A stretch of DNA of 64,000 nucleotides from Bacteroidaceae bacterium (GCA_017650105.1 JAGCFO010000016.1:27837-91836); one strand, 5' to 3'. Positions 11,046 through 20,117 are shown, counted from the first letter of the stretch. Program-made: numbers and translations. Notes: generated by a model not told the origin, from the sequence alone.

Positions 11046-12353
11046 TTATTCATCCTTCGCCCTCTTCAGATATTGATATCCAATGCGGCACCTGAGACAG
11101 TCTTTTCGCTCACAATAGTTTCGCTTCAGATGGATAAGCGACTGAGTGTCAGCAGCATTGTTGACGCTCAATCCGCAATCGCGCCAGTTGCGGATGATAA
11201 AATTGTTTTCGGCAGGCAGTTGCTCGAGTAGCGAGACGGCTTTGTCGCAGTATTCGGGCAGATTCTTCCGATGCCCATAGGCAAAAAGGAAGGGGGCTGC
11301 TGTATTGATGAGCAGGAGCTCGAGCGTGCTGTCGCTCATCTGCTTCGGATGGCTTCCTGTGGGTGTGCTGCCAAAGATATAGTGCGTATCCCAATAGGAC
11401 GACGCCGTGCAGCGAAGCATGGAGCAGAGAGCATCTTTGTCGGGAGCGTCGAGCATGTTGCGCGACGTGACTATCTCGTTGTGATAGAGCATTGCCAGCT
11501 GAGCCATTCGCACGAAGGGTGAGTTGTCGGGGCGCATGCGCGCGAGCTTCCAAAGGGAAGGAGAGATAGGCTTTAGGCCGAACTTATGCTTCAGGAAGCT
11601 GTATTCGCTGCAGAGCTCCTGATAGTAAGGCTCTTGCTGAACGGATTCGCGATAATAAGGGGGCAGAATCTGCAAGTCCAACATGCCTGCTTGCCCGAAA
11701 AAGAGCGCCTCCACCTGCCGCAAGTTGTCGCGATGATGGTCTACCGCCCTGAAAGGGATTGTGCGGGCCCACGCATCGAAGGCTGCTCCGTTCACACCGA
11801 AGCCGAAGTTATGCGCAAGGGTGCAGAAGAGGGCATCGTCCCAGTTCAGCTCATGCTCCTCGTATCGTTGACGTATCTGCTCACATCGTTCTTTCAGCCT
11901 CTCCACCAGCAGCGACGAGAGGAAGCTGTGTATCATCAAGTTGCTCAAGTCGCCTATCGCCTGATAGCAAGGAGGGTATTTGTCGATGGTTAGCAGCTCC
12001 TGATAGCGCGCGCGGATGGCGTCGGGGATGTGCAGAACCAGCTGAGGAATGGCAGCTCCCTCCTTTCGGTGAATGATGGCATCGGAGTCTTCCACCACAT
12101 GCAGGATAATCGAGTCGTATCTCTCGTCCTCATCATGATGATGCAGAAACCAGTCGGAGGCTTTGAGGTGGAGCTCCACGTTTCCCACCCATGTGGTGCC
12201 CCCGATAGAGACTTTGGCATTGAAGAAGTCGGGCCCGGCATCTGTGTTCTGAAGCCCGACGTCCAAAACCTCCACTTCCTGCCCGTCGATAGTCTTCAGC
12301 CCGGCAAGAGGGAAAAGCTTGTGTTTCCAAGTATAGTGCAGCAGATTTTCCAT
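11046..12353 (-). CDS. DUF2851 family protein
   Basis: 435 residues. The start MENLLHYTWKHKLFPLAGL and the conserved NTDAGPDFFNAKVSI, WVGNVELHLKASDW and YDSIILHVV blocks identify the DUF2851 family, widespread and nearly confined to Bacteroidota. Its function is not known. The C-terminus has a CERKDCLRCRIGYQYLK cluster whose four cysteines could bind metal. No signal peptide, so cytoplasmic. Divergent from dapB, with -7-like boxes for both directions in the 177-bp gap. Confidence 0.9.
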   Translation of the reverse strand: MENLLHYTWKHKLFPLAGLKTIDGQEVEVLDVGLQNTDAGPDFFNAKVSIGGTTWVGNVELHLKASDWFLHHHDEDERYDSIILHVVEDSDAIIHRKEGAAIPQLVLHIPDAIRARYQELLTIDKYPPCYQAIGDLSNLMIHSFLSSLLVERLKERCEQIRQRYEEHELNWDDALFCTLAHNFGFGVNGAAFDAWARTIPFRAVDHHRDNLRQVEALFFGQAGMLDLQILPPYYRESVQQEPYYQELCSEYSFLKHKFGLKPISPSLWKLARMRPDNSPFVRMAQLAMLYHNEIVTSRNMLDAPDKDALCSMLRCTASSYWDTHYIFGSTPTGSHPKQMSDSTLELLLINTAAPFLFAYGHRKNLPEYCDKAVSLLEQLPAENNFIIRNWRDCGLSVNNAADTQSLIHLKRNYCERKDCLRCRIGYQYLKRAKDE

Positions 12354-12381
12354 GTGTGGTTTTTTAACGAATATTATAGGG

Positions 12382-12419
12382 CAAATGTACGATTTTTCTG
12401 TAATAAAAGGTTACCTTTG
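12382..12419. promoter_or_regulatory. Divergent -7 boxes for DUF2851 (-) and dapB (+)
   Basis: On the + strand TACCTTTG sits at 12412-12419; on the - strand TACATTTG sits at 12389-12382. Both match TAnnTTTG. Neither has a clear TTTG at the -33 distance, so strength cannot be judged. Confidence 0.55.
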
Positions 12420-12530
12420 TCCGTTTATTTTACAAAGTTTTTTTACCGGAAGGCTTTTCGTGTCCTGGATTCGCCGAGAGACAATCACGATGGATTCTGC
12501 ACGGAAGCATCATTGAAACGAAAAGGACCA

Positions 12531-13226
12531 ATGAAGATTGCGTTGATAGGATATGGCAAGATGGGGCGCGAGATAGAGCGTATTGCCACGTCGCGCGGGC
12601 ATCAGATTGTGAGCGTCATCGATGTAGATAACGTGGAGGATATGGAGGGCACCGCTTTCCGTAGCGTGGATGTCGCTATTGAGTTTACCGCTCCTTCGGC
12701 AAGCTACGCGCTTGTCAAGCGTGCCCTGAAGAGTGGTGTGAAGGTGGTTAGCGGCACTACTGGATGGTTTGCTGCCCATGAGGCAGAGATGCGCGCCTTA
12801 TGCTCAGAAGAGGGGCACACGCTCTTCTGGAGCAGCAACTACAGTGTGGGCGTGCAGATGTTCCGTGCCTGCAATCGCTACCTTGCCAAACTGATGAACG
12901 CCTTTCCGTCCTACTCCGTAAGCATGCAGGAGACGCACCACATCCACAAGCTGGATGCCCCCAGCGGCACGGCGTTAACTCTGCGCGACGATATCCTGGG
13001 CGAGCTGACACGTGTCTCAGATGTAAAGATAGATAGTTTCCGCGAGGGAGAGGTGCCGGGCATACATACCGTGCAGTATGAGAGCGAGGCAGATAGCATC
13101 ATCCTCACCCATTCGGCAAAAAACCGAAGCGGATTTGCGCTCGGTGCCGTGCTGGCAGCGGAATATACGGCTACGCATCAAGGCCTGCTTTCAATGGAGG
13201 ATTTGTTCCCGTGGGTTTCGAAATGA
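12531..13226 (+). CDS. dapB: 4-hydroxy-tetrahydrodipicolinate reductase
   Basis: 231 residues from ATG 12531, chosen because MKIALIGYGKMG is the universal N-terminus of DapB; the open frame continues upstream without similarity. The Rossmann motif GYGKMG covers residues 7-12, the GTTG loop 75-78, and the catalytic signature ETHHIHKLDAPSGTA 134-148 (H136 or H137 acid, K140 binding). It reduces HTPA with NAD(P)H in the lysine and meso-diaminopimelate branch, feeding peptidoglycan. Cytoplasmic. Slightly short but normal for Bacteroidota. lepB follows 43 bases later. Confidence 0.96.
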   Translation: MKIALIGYGKMGREIERIATSRGHQIVSVIDVDNVEDMEGTAFRSVDVAIEFTAPSASYALVKRALKSGVKVVSGTTGWFAAHEAEMRALCSEEGHTLFWSSNYSVGVQMFRACNRYLAKLMNAFPSYSVSMQETHHIHKLDAPSGTALTLRDDILGELTRVSDVKIDSFREGEVPGIHTVQYESEADSIILTHSAKNRSGFALGAVLAAEYTATHQGLLSMEDLFPWVSK

Positions 13227-13269
13227 TGGGCTGGGGATGTGTTGAAATCAGAAATTAAAGTTGAAAGAT

Positions 13270-14778
13270 ATGAAGAAAACAAGTCATAGACAACAGATGG
13301 AGCAGCAGAGTCAGACACAACAGGGCAATTCTGCCGAGTCGCAGCAAGAGAAGAAGAAACCTCAATGGGTGAAGTGCATCATCGTTTTGATTTTGTTCCT
13401 GGCTTTCCTTTATTGGATTAAGGGTTGGTGGGGGCTGTTAGCCGTACCGTTCATCTTCGATGCCTACATCACGAAGTGGATACCCTGGGGATGGTGGAAG
13501 AATATCAAGAGTGACTTCTGGCGCGGCGTGATGAGCTGGGTTGACGCTATCGTCTTCGCGCTGGTGGGAGTCTACTTCGCCAATCTCTACTGGTTTCAGA
13601 ACTATACCATTCCTTCGTCTTCGCTGGAGAAGAGCCTGCTCGTGGGCGACTATCTCTATGTGAGCAAAGTGGCTTACGGCCCTCGCAAACCGATTACTCC
13701 TCTCACTATGCCCCTCACTCAGCATACGATGCCGCAGTTGCTGGGCGGAGGAAAAAGCTATATTGAAAAGCCCCAGTGCAGCTACAAGCGTGTGAAAGGA
13801 TGGGGCAAGATAAAGCAAAACGACATCGTTGTCTTCAACTATCCCACAGGCGATACTATCCTCACCAATCCGAGGTACCAGGCAAGCGACTTTTATAAAC
13901 TCTGCAACGATGTCAGTGTGGAGCTGAACAACGGATATCCTGCTGCCGACAGCCTGAGCGCACGGGATGAATACCAGCTCTATGATAAGTTCCTTGCCTC
14001 AGGGCGCCAGTATGTAGCTCAGCATCCCGATATTTACGGAAAGATAGACCATCGTCCCGTCGACCGTAGGGAAAACTACGTGAAGCGCTGTGTTGGGCTT
14101 CCCGGGCAGACGCTGCAGATAAAGGATAAGATTATATACCTCGACGGTGTGGCAAACAAGGAGCCCGACAACGTGCAGTATTTCTATCAGGTGACAACCA
14201 CACGTCCCATCAACGAGAAAATACGTCGCAAACTCGGCATCAGCATCGAAGACCTCCGCAATCATAATCCCGAAAGCACCGTCTACGGGCTGCCGCTGAC
14301 GGAGAAGATGGTAGAGATGCTGAGAACGTACAATTTCGTTACCAGCATCACTCCTATGCTTGAGAAGGAGGGCGACGGACTCTATCCGCTCAACAAGCAC
14401 ACAGGCTGGAGCATCGACAACTATGGCCCTATCTGGATTCCTGCTAAGGGAGCTACCGTTGAACTCACGCTCGACAACCTGCCTTTCTATGAGCGCCCCA
14501 TCGGCGTGTACGAAGGCAACGAGCTGTCTGTGGTAGGCGATAAGATTTACATCAACGGACAGGAGGCAACCAGCTATACCTTCAAGATGGATTACTATTG
14601 GATGCAGGGCGACAATCGACACAACAGCCTCGACAGTCGCTACTGGGGTTTTGTGCCCGAGGACCACATCGTCGGCAAGCCTCGCTTCATTTGGCTCTCT
14701 CTCGACAAGGATGTGCCCTTGTTCCAGGGAAAGGTGCGCTGGAAGCGTATGTTCACGGGTGTGAAGAAATACTGTTAA
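13270..14778 (+). CDS. lepB: Signal peptidase I, long Bacteroidota type
   Basis: 502 residues from ATG 13270 (an in-frame TTG lies 9 bases earlier). Cleaves signal peptides at the outer face of the inner membrane by a Ser-Lys dyad. S118 in IPSSSLEKSLLVGDYLYV and K272 in KRCVGLPG are the catalytic residues; the final conserved block GDNRHNSLDSRYWGFV is near residue 450. Two or three N-terminal hydrophobic segments (35-50, 53-68, 90-108) anchor it. The large insertion between the Ser and Lys boxes is usual for this phylum. The position after dapB is typical in Bacteroidales and suggests co-transcription with dapB, the WbqC-like gene and pdxB. Confidence 0.95.
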   Translation: MKKTSHRQQMEQQSQTQQGNSAESQQEKKKPQWVKCIIVLILFLAFLYWIKGWWGLLAVPFIFDAYITKWIPWGWWKNIKSDFWRGVMSWVDAIVFALVGVYFANLYWFQNYTIPSSSLEKSLLVGDYLYVSKVAYGPRKPITPLTMPLTQHTMPQLLGGGKSYIEKPQCSYKRVKGWGKIKQNDIVVFNYPTGDTILTNPRYQASDFYKLCNDVSVELNNGYPAADSLSARDEYQLYDKFLASGRQYVAQHPDIYGKIDHRPVDRRENYVKRCVGLPGQTLQIKDKIIYLDGVANKEPDNVQYFYQVTTTRPINEKIRRKLGISIEDLRNHNPESTVYGLPLTEKMVEMLRTYNFVTSITPMLEKEGDGLYPLNKHTGWSIDNYGPIWIPAKGATVELTLDNLPFYERPIGVYEGNELSVVGDKIYINGQEATSYTFKMDYYWMQGDNRHNSLDSRYWGFVPEDHIVGKPRFIWLSLDKDVPLFQGKVRWKRMFTGVKKYC

Positions 14779-14824
14779 TAGGTTTCTATTCATCGGCATC
14801 CCTCACGCATCATTTTCCTAGCCC

Positions 14825-15454
14825 ATGCTGTTGTCATCTGCCTACCTCCCTCCCGTTTGGTATTTCTCCAAGCTGGCTTTATGCGATGGGAGAGAGGTGC
14901 GCATAGAGCAGTACGACCATTATCTGAAGCAGACCTATCGCAACCGTTGCAACATCGTGGGTTCCCTTGGTGTGCAGTCGCTCACTATTCCTGTTGAGAA
15001 AGGCAACGAGGCGAAAACGCTTATGCGCGACGTGCGTGTCAGCGAGCACGGCAACTGGCGTCATCTGCATTGGAATGCCCTCTCCTCTGCCTATTCAGGC
15101 ACGCCTTTCTTCCTCTATTACGAAGATGATTTCTGCAAGTTTTACGAGCATCCAGTACGCTTCCTGTTCGATTTCAACTTGCAACTTACCGAACTGCTTT
15201 GTCGTTTAGCAGGCATCCAGCCCGTGCTGAAACCAACCGACAGCTTTCAGCCTGTCGGCACTCCTGAGGAGGGCGATTTTCGTGAAGTCATCCACCCCAA
15301 GCGCGACTATAACCTCGATGCCTCCTTCCGTCCCGTTCCCTACTATCAGGTTTTCCGCAATAAGCATGGTTTCGTTCCCAATCTGAGTATGGTGGACCTG
15401 CTGTTCAACATGGGCCCCGAAAGTATTCTTGTTCTCCATGAAAGTTGTTGTTGA
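14825..15454 (+). CDS. WbqC-like family protein
   Basis: 209 residues. The opening LLSSAYLPPVWYFSKLA and the DHYLKQTYRNRC block match the WbqC-like family (PF08889), found in some O-antigen clusters but mostly next to housekeeping genes in Bacteroidota. Enzymatic activity unknown. No signal peptide. Its 3' end overlaps the probable ATG of pdxB by 17 bases, implying translational coupling. Confidence 0.88.
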   Translation: MLLSSAYLPPVWYFSKLALCDGREVRIEQYDHYLKQTYRNRCNIVGSLGVQSLTIPVEKGNEAKTLMRDVRVSEHGNWRHLHWNALSSAYSGTPFFLYYEDDFCKFYEHPVRFLFDFNLQLTELLCRLAGIQPVLKPTDSFQPVGTPEEGDFREVIHPKRDYNLDASFRPVPYYQVFRNKHGFVPNLSMVDLLFNMGPESILVLHESCC

Positions 15455-16421
15455 CGATAAGATACCCTATTTGCAGACTCCTCTTCGTAGCATTGTAGAG
15501 GAGGTAGTAGCCTTGCCTGCTTCAGACATCACGCCCGAAGTAGTCCGCGATGCCGATGCCCTTATCGTTCGCACCCGAACCCAGATAGGAAAGCCGTTGT
15601 TGGAGGGGAGTCGGGTACGGTTCGTTGCCACAGCCACTATCGGTTACGATCATATCGACACAGCTTATTGCCTTTCGCACGGAGTAGCGTGGACCAACGC
15701 TCCCGGATGTAACGCCTCGTCGGTGTGCCAATATGTAGAGTGTGCGTTGAGGCTTATGGAGCGCGAGGGTTTTATCTCGCTTGCTGGAAGCACTCTTGGC
15801 GTCGTGGGCGTGGGGCACGTTGGCTCGCTTGTCAAGTCGATGGCCGAGCGGTTGGGTATGCGTGTACTCTGTTGTGACCCTCCTCTGCAGGAGGCTGCAG
15901 GGCAGGAAGAAGCCTGGGAGTTTGTTTCTCTGTCGCAGCTTGCTGAGCAGTGCGATGTTATCACCTTCCACGTGCCACTCACTTCCGTTGGCCCTCATGT
16001 CACATACCATCTGGCAGACGGGGCTTTCTTTGCCTCGCTTGAAAGGAAACCCTTGTTCATCAATACCTCCCGCGGTGCTGTTGCCGACACGCAGGCGCTG
16101 AAGCAGGCTCTGCTTTTGGGGCAGATTCGTCAGGCTGTTATCGATGTGTGGGAAGGTGAGACGAACGTCGATTTGGAACTCCTCCGTATGGCACGCATCA
16201 CCACTCCTCACATTGCCGGATATAGCGCCGATGGGAAAGCTCGTGCCTCACAGATGTCGCTCGATGCGTTGTGTCGTTTCTTCTCCCTGCCTCGTGTCTC
16301 TGCCGAGCAGCCTCCCTTGGCTGAGCAGCCCTACGACATAGATGCCGACAGTCGGCGCCTTAAGGCAGCGCCCGACAGCTTTGAGTATCTGCGCAATCAC
16401 TATCCCATCCGCAGGGAGTAG
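15438..16421 (+). CDS. pdxB: Erythronate-4-phosphate dehydrogenase
   Basis: 327 residues from ATG 15438 (MKVVVDDKIPYL); an in-frame TTG nine bases upstream is less likely. A D-2-hydroxyacid dehydrogenase acting in the DXP-dependent pyridoxal phosphate pathway, oxidising 4-phospho-D-erythronate. Visible: the NAD-binding GVGHVG at 124-129, the adenine-ribose acidic CDPP, NTSRGAVAD, and the active-site TPHIAGYSADGK. The last motif with GYS...GK is characteristic of PdxB rather than SerA. Overlaps the WbqC-like gene. Confidence 0.93.
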   Translation: MKVVVDDKIPYLQTPLRSIVEEVVALPASDITPEVVRDADALIVRTRTQIGKPLLEGSRVRFVATATIGYDHIDTAYCLSHGVAWTNAPGCNASSVCQYVECALRLMEREGFISLAGSTLGVVGVGHVGSLVKSMAERLGMRVLCCDPPLQEAAGQEEAWEFVSLSQLAEQCDVITFHVPLTSVGPHVTYHLADGAFFASLERKPLFINTSRGAVADTQALKQALLLGQIRQAVIDVWEGETNVDLELLRMARITTPHIAGYSADGKARASQMSLDALCRFFSLPRVSAEQPPLAEQPYDIDADSRRLKAAPDSFEYLRNHYPIRRE

Positions 16422-16445
16422 GCGAGGAAGTGTTCTCTTAATGCC

Positions 16446-17342
16446 TTATTCAAAATCCAGATAGGGTTCCAGGCGAGCGATGTCTGCGTCGGAGAACTCA
16501 TCGAGGAACGACAGCTGACGGATGTTCCTCACCCGCCCGTCGTTTTTGCGTATGTCCATGATGGCCCGTGCCCGATAATAGCCGATGTAGGGATGGTCTC
16601 TCAGTTCCTTCAGCGAAGCGTGGTTCACTCGTATCTTCCGGCAGGGAGTGTCGTCTATATAGAGCCAGTCGCCCAGGTTCTCGGGCAGGTTCTCAATCTC
16701 ATACAGCTGCTCCATCGAATAATAGCCGCCCAGCTTCTGTCGGTAGCTCACTATGCGCTGTGCAAAGTAAGGTCCTATGCCGGGAATACGTATCAGCAGC
16801 GTTGTGTCGGCGGTGTTGACGTTCACAAGGGAGCCCTCCGGCAGCTTATTCTCCATGTATGCCTTGTAAGGGTTTTCCTGTCGCTGCACGCTGTCTGCTG
16901 TCTGCCGTTCACCGTACTCTACCCATCGTCTCTCGCTCCCGTTCTTCGGCCTTTCCTGAGGAATGAGGATGTAGGGACGGATGCGTTGGAATGTAGCGCT
17001 GTCGAGCCCGTAGATGCGCGCCACATCGTCGGCCTTGCGGAACGTCCCTCCCGCTCTCCGGTATTTCACGATGTTGGAGCACACCCTCTCCGAGAGCCCG
17101 AGCGTCCGCAGGGTGACAGAGTCGGCAGTATTCGGATTGAAGGAAAACAGTTCCGCTGCTTCTTCGGGTTCTGTCATGCCGATAGAGTCTGTCACAACGG
17201 CTTCCGCCACATCCTGGGTTGGTTTTTGGGTTTCATGCTTCCCCTTTAGCCAGACAAAAAGTAGCACGGCAAACAAGAGGATGATGAGTGCCAGTGCTCC
17301 TCTTCGTTCCGAACGGGGCAGGTAGAAGAAATCCCTCAGCAT
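16446..17342 (-). CDS. Membrane-anchored helix-hairpin-helix (ComEA-like) protein
   Basis: 298 residues from the ATG at 17342 (MLRDFFYLPRSERRG), chosen because the longer frame would begin upstream of its own promoter. A single hydrophobic segment at about 15-36 anchors it, then a linker leads to three ComEA-type HhH modules: FNPNTADSVTLRTLGLSE, VNVNTADTTLLIRIPGIG and IRVNHASLKELRDHPYIG. Such modules bind DNA without sequence preference. The layout recalls ComEA DNA-uptake receptors, but three modules in one chain and a role in competence are not established here. Divergent from the VanZ-like gene. Confidence 0.85.
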   Translation of the reverse strand: MLRDFFYLPRSERRGALALIILLFAVLLFVWLKGKHETQKPTQDVAEAVVTDSIGMTEPEEAAELFSFNPNTADSVTLRTLGLSERVCSNIVKYRRAGGTFRKADDVARIYGLDSATFQRIRPYILIPQERPKNGSERRWVEYGERQTADSVQRQENPYKAYMENKLPEGSLVNVNTADTTLLIRIPGIGPYFAQRIVSYRQKLGGYYSMEQLYEIENLPENLGDWLYIDDTPCRKIRVNHASLKELRDHPYIGYYRARAIMDIRKNDGRVRNIRQLSFLDEFSDADIARLEPYLDFE

Positions 17343-17361
17343 GATGAAATTGATTCTAATT

Positions 17362-17398
17362 TTTGCCAAAGATAGAAGTTTTTTCTTACTTTTGCAAA
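17362..17398. promoter_or_regulatory. Overlapping divergent promoters (HhH gene / VanZ-like gene)
   Basis: On the - strand TATCTTTG (17374-17367) has TTTG 20 bp upstream (17398-17395). On the + strand TACTTTTG (17387-17394) has TTTG at 17362-17365, 21 bp away. The two promoters overlap face to face, so polymerase can bind only one at a time. Confidence 0.7.
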
Positions 17399-17409
17399 AA
17401 ACATACAAC

Positions 17410-17823
17410 ATGCAAATCGTTTGGAGATATATTCGCACCTATAAGTTCTCGCTTCTCGTCGTGGCAATCATCATCTATCTGTCGTTTTTCACGCCCCCTC
17501 CCACCTCGCTGGGCGAGATTACCAACTTCGACAAGTTTGTACACTTTAGCATGTATTTCTGTTTTTGCAGCGTCATCTGGGTAGAATATCTGCGTAGCCA
17601 TAGCGAGTGCCGTACAGGGCGCATGATTGTAGGAGGACTCCTGCTGCCCATCCTCTTCAGCGGGATGCTTGAGCTGGGGCAGGCCTACCTCACCACAACC
17701 CGTGCCGGCGAATGGTGGGACTTCGCGAGCAACAGCGCCGGCGCCCTCCTGTCGGCCCTCCTCTGCCTCCTCATCGTCAAGACCCGCAGCAACCCCTTCC
17801 ACAGCCCAAGAAAAGAAGGCTGA
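17410..17823 (+). CDS. VanZ-like family membrane protein
   Basis: 137 residues from ATG 17410 (MQIVWRYIRTYK), which lies just after the -7 box; the longer frame starts before it. Four hydrophobic segments and the pattern DKFVHFSMYFCF...GxxLELGQAYLTTTRAGEWWDFASNSAGA match the VanZ-like fold, named after the teicoplanin-resistance protein VanZ. Most chromosomal members have no proven link to antibiotics. Ends at a perfect inverted repeat. Confidence 0.88.
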   Translation: MQIVWRYIRTYKFSLLVVAIIIYLSFFTPPPTSLGEITNFDKFVHFSMYFCFCSVIWVEYLRSHSECRTGRMIVGGLLLPILFSGMLELGQAYLTTTRAGEWWDFASNSAGALLSALLCLLIVKTRSNPFHSPRKEG

Positions 17824-17828
17824 TTTCA

Positions 17829-17857
17829 AAGGTCACATATTTTTCTGATGTGACCTT
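17829..17857 (+). terminator. Inverted repeat after the VanZ-like gene
   Basis: AAGGTCACAT / ATGTGACCTT is a perfect 10-bp stem with a 9-base loop. A third partial copy, GTGACTTTGTGACCTTTG, follows. No long T run, so termination is likely but not certain. Confidence 0.6.
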
Positions 17858-17986
17858 GTGACTTTGTGACCTTTGTTGCTTTAATCATCGCATACGCGAA
17901 GCTTTTCCTCTGTCGGTTATGACTTTTTCCAGAAGGCAACCCCAATCCTTCCGGAAAAAAGGAAAAGCTCTGCTATTACTCTCTGC

Positions 17987-19078
17987 CTACTGATTGCCGA
18001 GGATGATGCTCACCAGTTTGGTGACGTCGCTTACGTTCGTCTCCCCGTCGCCGTTCAAATCCCCATCACCCAGGGTAATCGTCAGCGTGGCAGGCTCGGA
18101 CTGGGTATATCCCTCTGCTGTGGCATAGGCAGTGATGACGTACTGCCTGGAGATGGTCATCCCTTCCGAAGTCACCTCCACAGGCACCGTTGCGTTGTCG
18201 GCTGCTACGACGGTGCAGAAACACTTGGCCCCTTCCGTCTCGCACAGCAGTTTTATCTTCCCGTCAACATAGCTGATGGTGGGCGTGGAACATTGTAGGA
18301 TAGGTGTGGCAGAGAGAATCGTTGCAAACTCCTTCCAATAGTCTGCCGTCTGATAGGCTGCAACAGATTCGGCAGGCACTGTCAACACACACGTGGAGGT
18401 AGGCACTTCGTAAAAAGGTTCATCCTCACAGGTTGGAGGAGTTGTAGCTAAGCAAGTGATGCTGGTGAGGATGGGGCATTCGCCAAAAGCCCAGTTTCCG
18501 ATGCTGCTGACGCCCGAGGAGATGTTAATGCTGGTAAGAGAAGAGCAGCAATCGAAAGTCCACTCCCCTATGCGGGTGACACCTTCGGGGATAGTGATGG
18601 AGGCTAAGCTGGTGCACCGACGAAAAGCCCCTTTTCCTATGTTCATCACGCTGTTAGGTATCATGACGGAGGTCAGATTGCTACAACCGTAGAAAGCATA
18701 ATCTCCTATGCTCATCAAACTGTTGGGTATAATGACGGAGGTCAGGCCACTGCATCCGTAGAAAGCACCTTCTCCTATGCTCGTCACGCTATTGGGTATA
18801 GTGACGGAAGTCAGCCCGCTACAGCAAGCGAAAGTACCGTATCCTATGCTCGTCACCTTACGGGTCCTATTCATATAGGTAACTTCTTCAGGTATTGCCA
18901 CAACACCAGTATAGCTAGCATTGTATTGGGTCAGTTCCAACTCTGCCCCATAATTGATGAAATCATAATAAAACATCACGCCATCGGCATCTTCTACTGC
19001 TATGTCGTAAGCCATAGCCTTGCCCCCCAACAGGCTCAGCACAACTGCAAGCAGGATAGAAAAAGAGAAATGTTTCAT
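17987..19078 (-). CDS. BspA-type leucine-rich-repeat surface protein with C-terminal dockerin repeat
   Basis: 363 residues from the ATG at 19078, chosen for its signal peptide MKHFSFSILLAVVLSLLGGKAMA; the longer frame runs back through the promoter. Six or seven LRR_5 repeats of 23 residues follow (pattern xVTSIGxxAFxxCSxLTSVxIPNS). Then comes a VPAESVAAYQTADYWKEF segment typical of the end of BspA arrays, a CHB_HEX-like beta domain, and a final dockerin-like GDLNGDGETNVSDVTKLV. BspA proteins of oral and gut Bacteroidota and parasites mediate adhesion to host matrix and other bacteria. No T9SS-type tail is visible, so its route to the surface is open. Confidence 0.86.
   Translation of the reverse strand: MKHFSFSILLAVVLSLLGGKAMAYDIAVEDADGVMFYYDFINYGAELELTQYNASYTGVVAIPEEVTYMNRTRKVTSIGYGTFACCSGLTSVTIPNSVTSIGEGAFYGCSGLTSVIIPNSLMSIGDYAFYGCSNLTSVMIPNSVMNIGKGAFRRCTSLASITIPEGVTRIGEWTFDCCSSLTSINISSGVSSIGNWAFGECPILTSITCLATTPPTCEDEPFYEVPTSTCVLTVPAESVAAYQTADYWKEFATILSATPILQCSTPTISYVDGKIKLLCETEGAKCFCTVVAADNATVPVEVTSEGMTISRQYVITAYATAEGYTQSEPATLTITLGDGDLNGDGETNVSDVTKLVSIILGNQ
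18440..18860 (-). repeat. Tandem 69-bp coding repeats of the LRR protein
   Basis: The coding DNA for the LRRs repeats with a 69-base period; units share CCTATGCTCATCACGCTGTT and GTGACGGAGGTCAG-like words at high identity. Such arrays can gain or lose units by slippage or recombination. Confidence 0.75.
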
Positions 19079-19106
19079 AGTCGGTTTGTTATGTTTTTTA
19101 TCACTA

Positions 19107-19138
19107 CAAAGATACGAAAAATCGAGAGCAAAACCAAA
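19107..19138 (-). promoter_or_regulatory. Promoter of the LRR protein gene
   Basis: Read on the - strand: TTTG (19138-19135), 20-bp spacer, TATCTTTG (19114-19107). The ATG follows 29 bases after the -7 box. Confidence 0.78.
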
Positions 19139-19424
19139 TAATTTATAATTTTTTTTTACCGAAATGAAGTATCTTAACCGACGGTAAAGATACGAAAAAG
19201 AATTTAATCCTCCAATTTTTTTCTTCATTTTTTTCTAAAAAATGTTGTCGCAATCAGTTGAACGACAGGCATATACTGGTGACGTGAAAAATAATTTCCA
19301 ACGGACACTTTCCGACAGCCAACCGCGCAGAGAGTGCTGAAGGAAATCGTCTATGCCGATGAGAAATAAGCACTCCCCAACGGACAACAGCCTTGTAGAG
19401 AAATAAGACATTAACCGAATTCTA

Positions 19425-19584
19425 CTATTTCAATTTCAGTTATTTCAGTTATTTCAGATACCTTCAGAAATGCTAACCCCCTTTTTAAAGACTTATAACT
19501 AATTAATATATAGATAATTATATATAAAAAGAGAGAAAGTTTGAACCCACTTGTTTTTAATTGAAATAATTGAAATTGAAATAG
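19425..19584. repeat. 23-bp inverted repeat upstream of the broken gene
   Basis: 19425-19447 (CTATTTCAATTTCAGTTATT and three more bases) and 19562-19584 are inverted copies differing at a single position, separated by 114 AT-rich bases. Within each arm the word ATTTCA is itself repeated. Confidence 0.8.
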
Positions 19585-19622
19585 CAAAACATGATTTTTT
19601 TCATCTAAAAAGCAATATAACA

Positions 19623-19886
19623 ATGAAATACGATATTAGTAATTCCATTGCCCCCGCGATGCCAACGCTCAGAAAGGGCACAGAATGTATCAAAATCCTG
19701 CTAACTCAGGTATCAAAAGACATACGTGAACCCCTTGTTCCGATGGTTTTTCCTGCACTTGCTGCACATTTGAGTGATGTAAAACTCATGTATTGCGACA
19801 ACAAATACTATGAGCTTTGTGGCCAAATGGGGTATCTGGTGGCCGAAAGTGGGTTTTCCGAGTGCCAAATGGCGCATGTATTGTAA
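19623..19886 (+). pseudogene. Truncated DUF3987/primase-like N-terminal fragment
   Basis: 87 residues from ATG 19623. The stretch LVPMVFPALAAHLSDVKLMYCDNKYYELCGQMGYLVAESG resembles, from memory, the N-terminal part of DUF3987-type primase/helicase proteins of Bacteroidota mobile elements, where the text continues into a P-loop-like SGxxKGQ. Here that loop is degraded to SGFSECQ and the frame stops soon after. Intact relatives are several hundred residues long. Judged a remnant of an integrated element; confidence in the family is moderate. Confidence 0.5.
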
Positions 19887-19900
19887 TGAATTTGTCACAA

Positions 19901-19992
19901 TTTTGACCACGAATACCACGAATGAACACGAATTTATGACGTGAGGGGCTTTGCCCACGTCTGTATATTGGCACTCCTTCGGAGTGGAAATA
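19901..19992. repeat. CACGAAT direct repeats and small hairpins
   Basis: GACCACGAAT, ACCACGAAT and GAACACGAAT stand in tandem at 19901-19932, followed by GACGTGAGGGGC / GCCCACGTC and CACTCC-TTC-GGAGTG hairpins. This type of degenerate repeat often sits beside insertions in Bacteroidota genomes. Function unknown. Confidence 0.6.
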
Positions 19993-20117
19993 AAACAAAA
20001 TCCAGGAACAGAATCTATCATTTTCTTCGAATCCTACAGAGTTTGTCCCTTTAACAGATTGTTTGATTTTGTTCTTGGATTCTGAAAGATTTCCCGCTCG
20101 TAAGAGCGGCTAAAAAA

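Noticed and set aside
12030..12530. Upstream extension of the dapB frame
   Set aside because: Overlaps DUF2851 on the other strand and lacks DapB similarity; MKIALIGYGKMG at 12531 is the genuine N-terminus.
17925..17960. Terminator of the LRR gene at CTTTTTCCAGAAGG / CCTTCCGGAAAAAAG
   Set aside because: A hairpin exists with one mismatch, but no T run follows on the - strand, so it was not listed as a terminator.
18440..18860. CRISPR-like or noncoding tandem array
   Set aside because: The 69-base period encodes 23-residue LRR units in an open frame.
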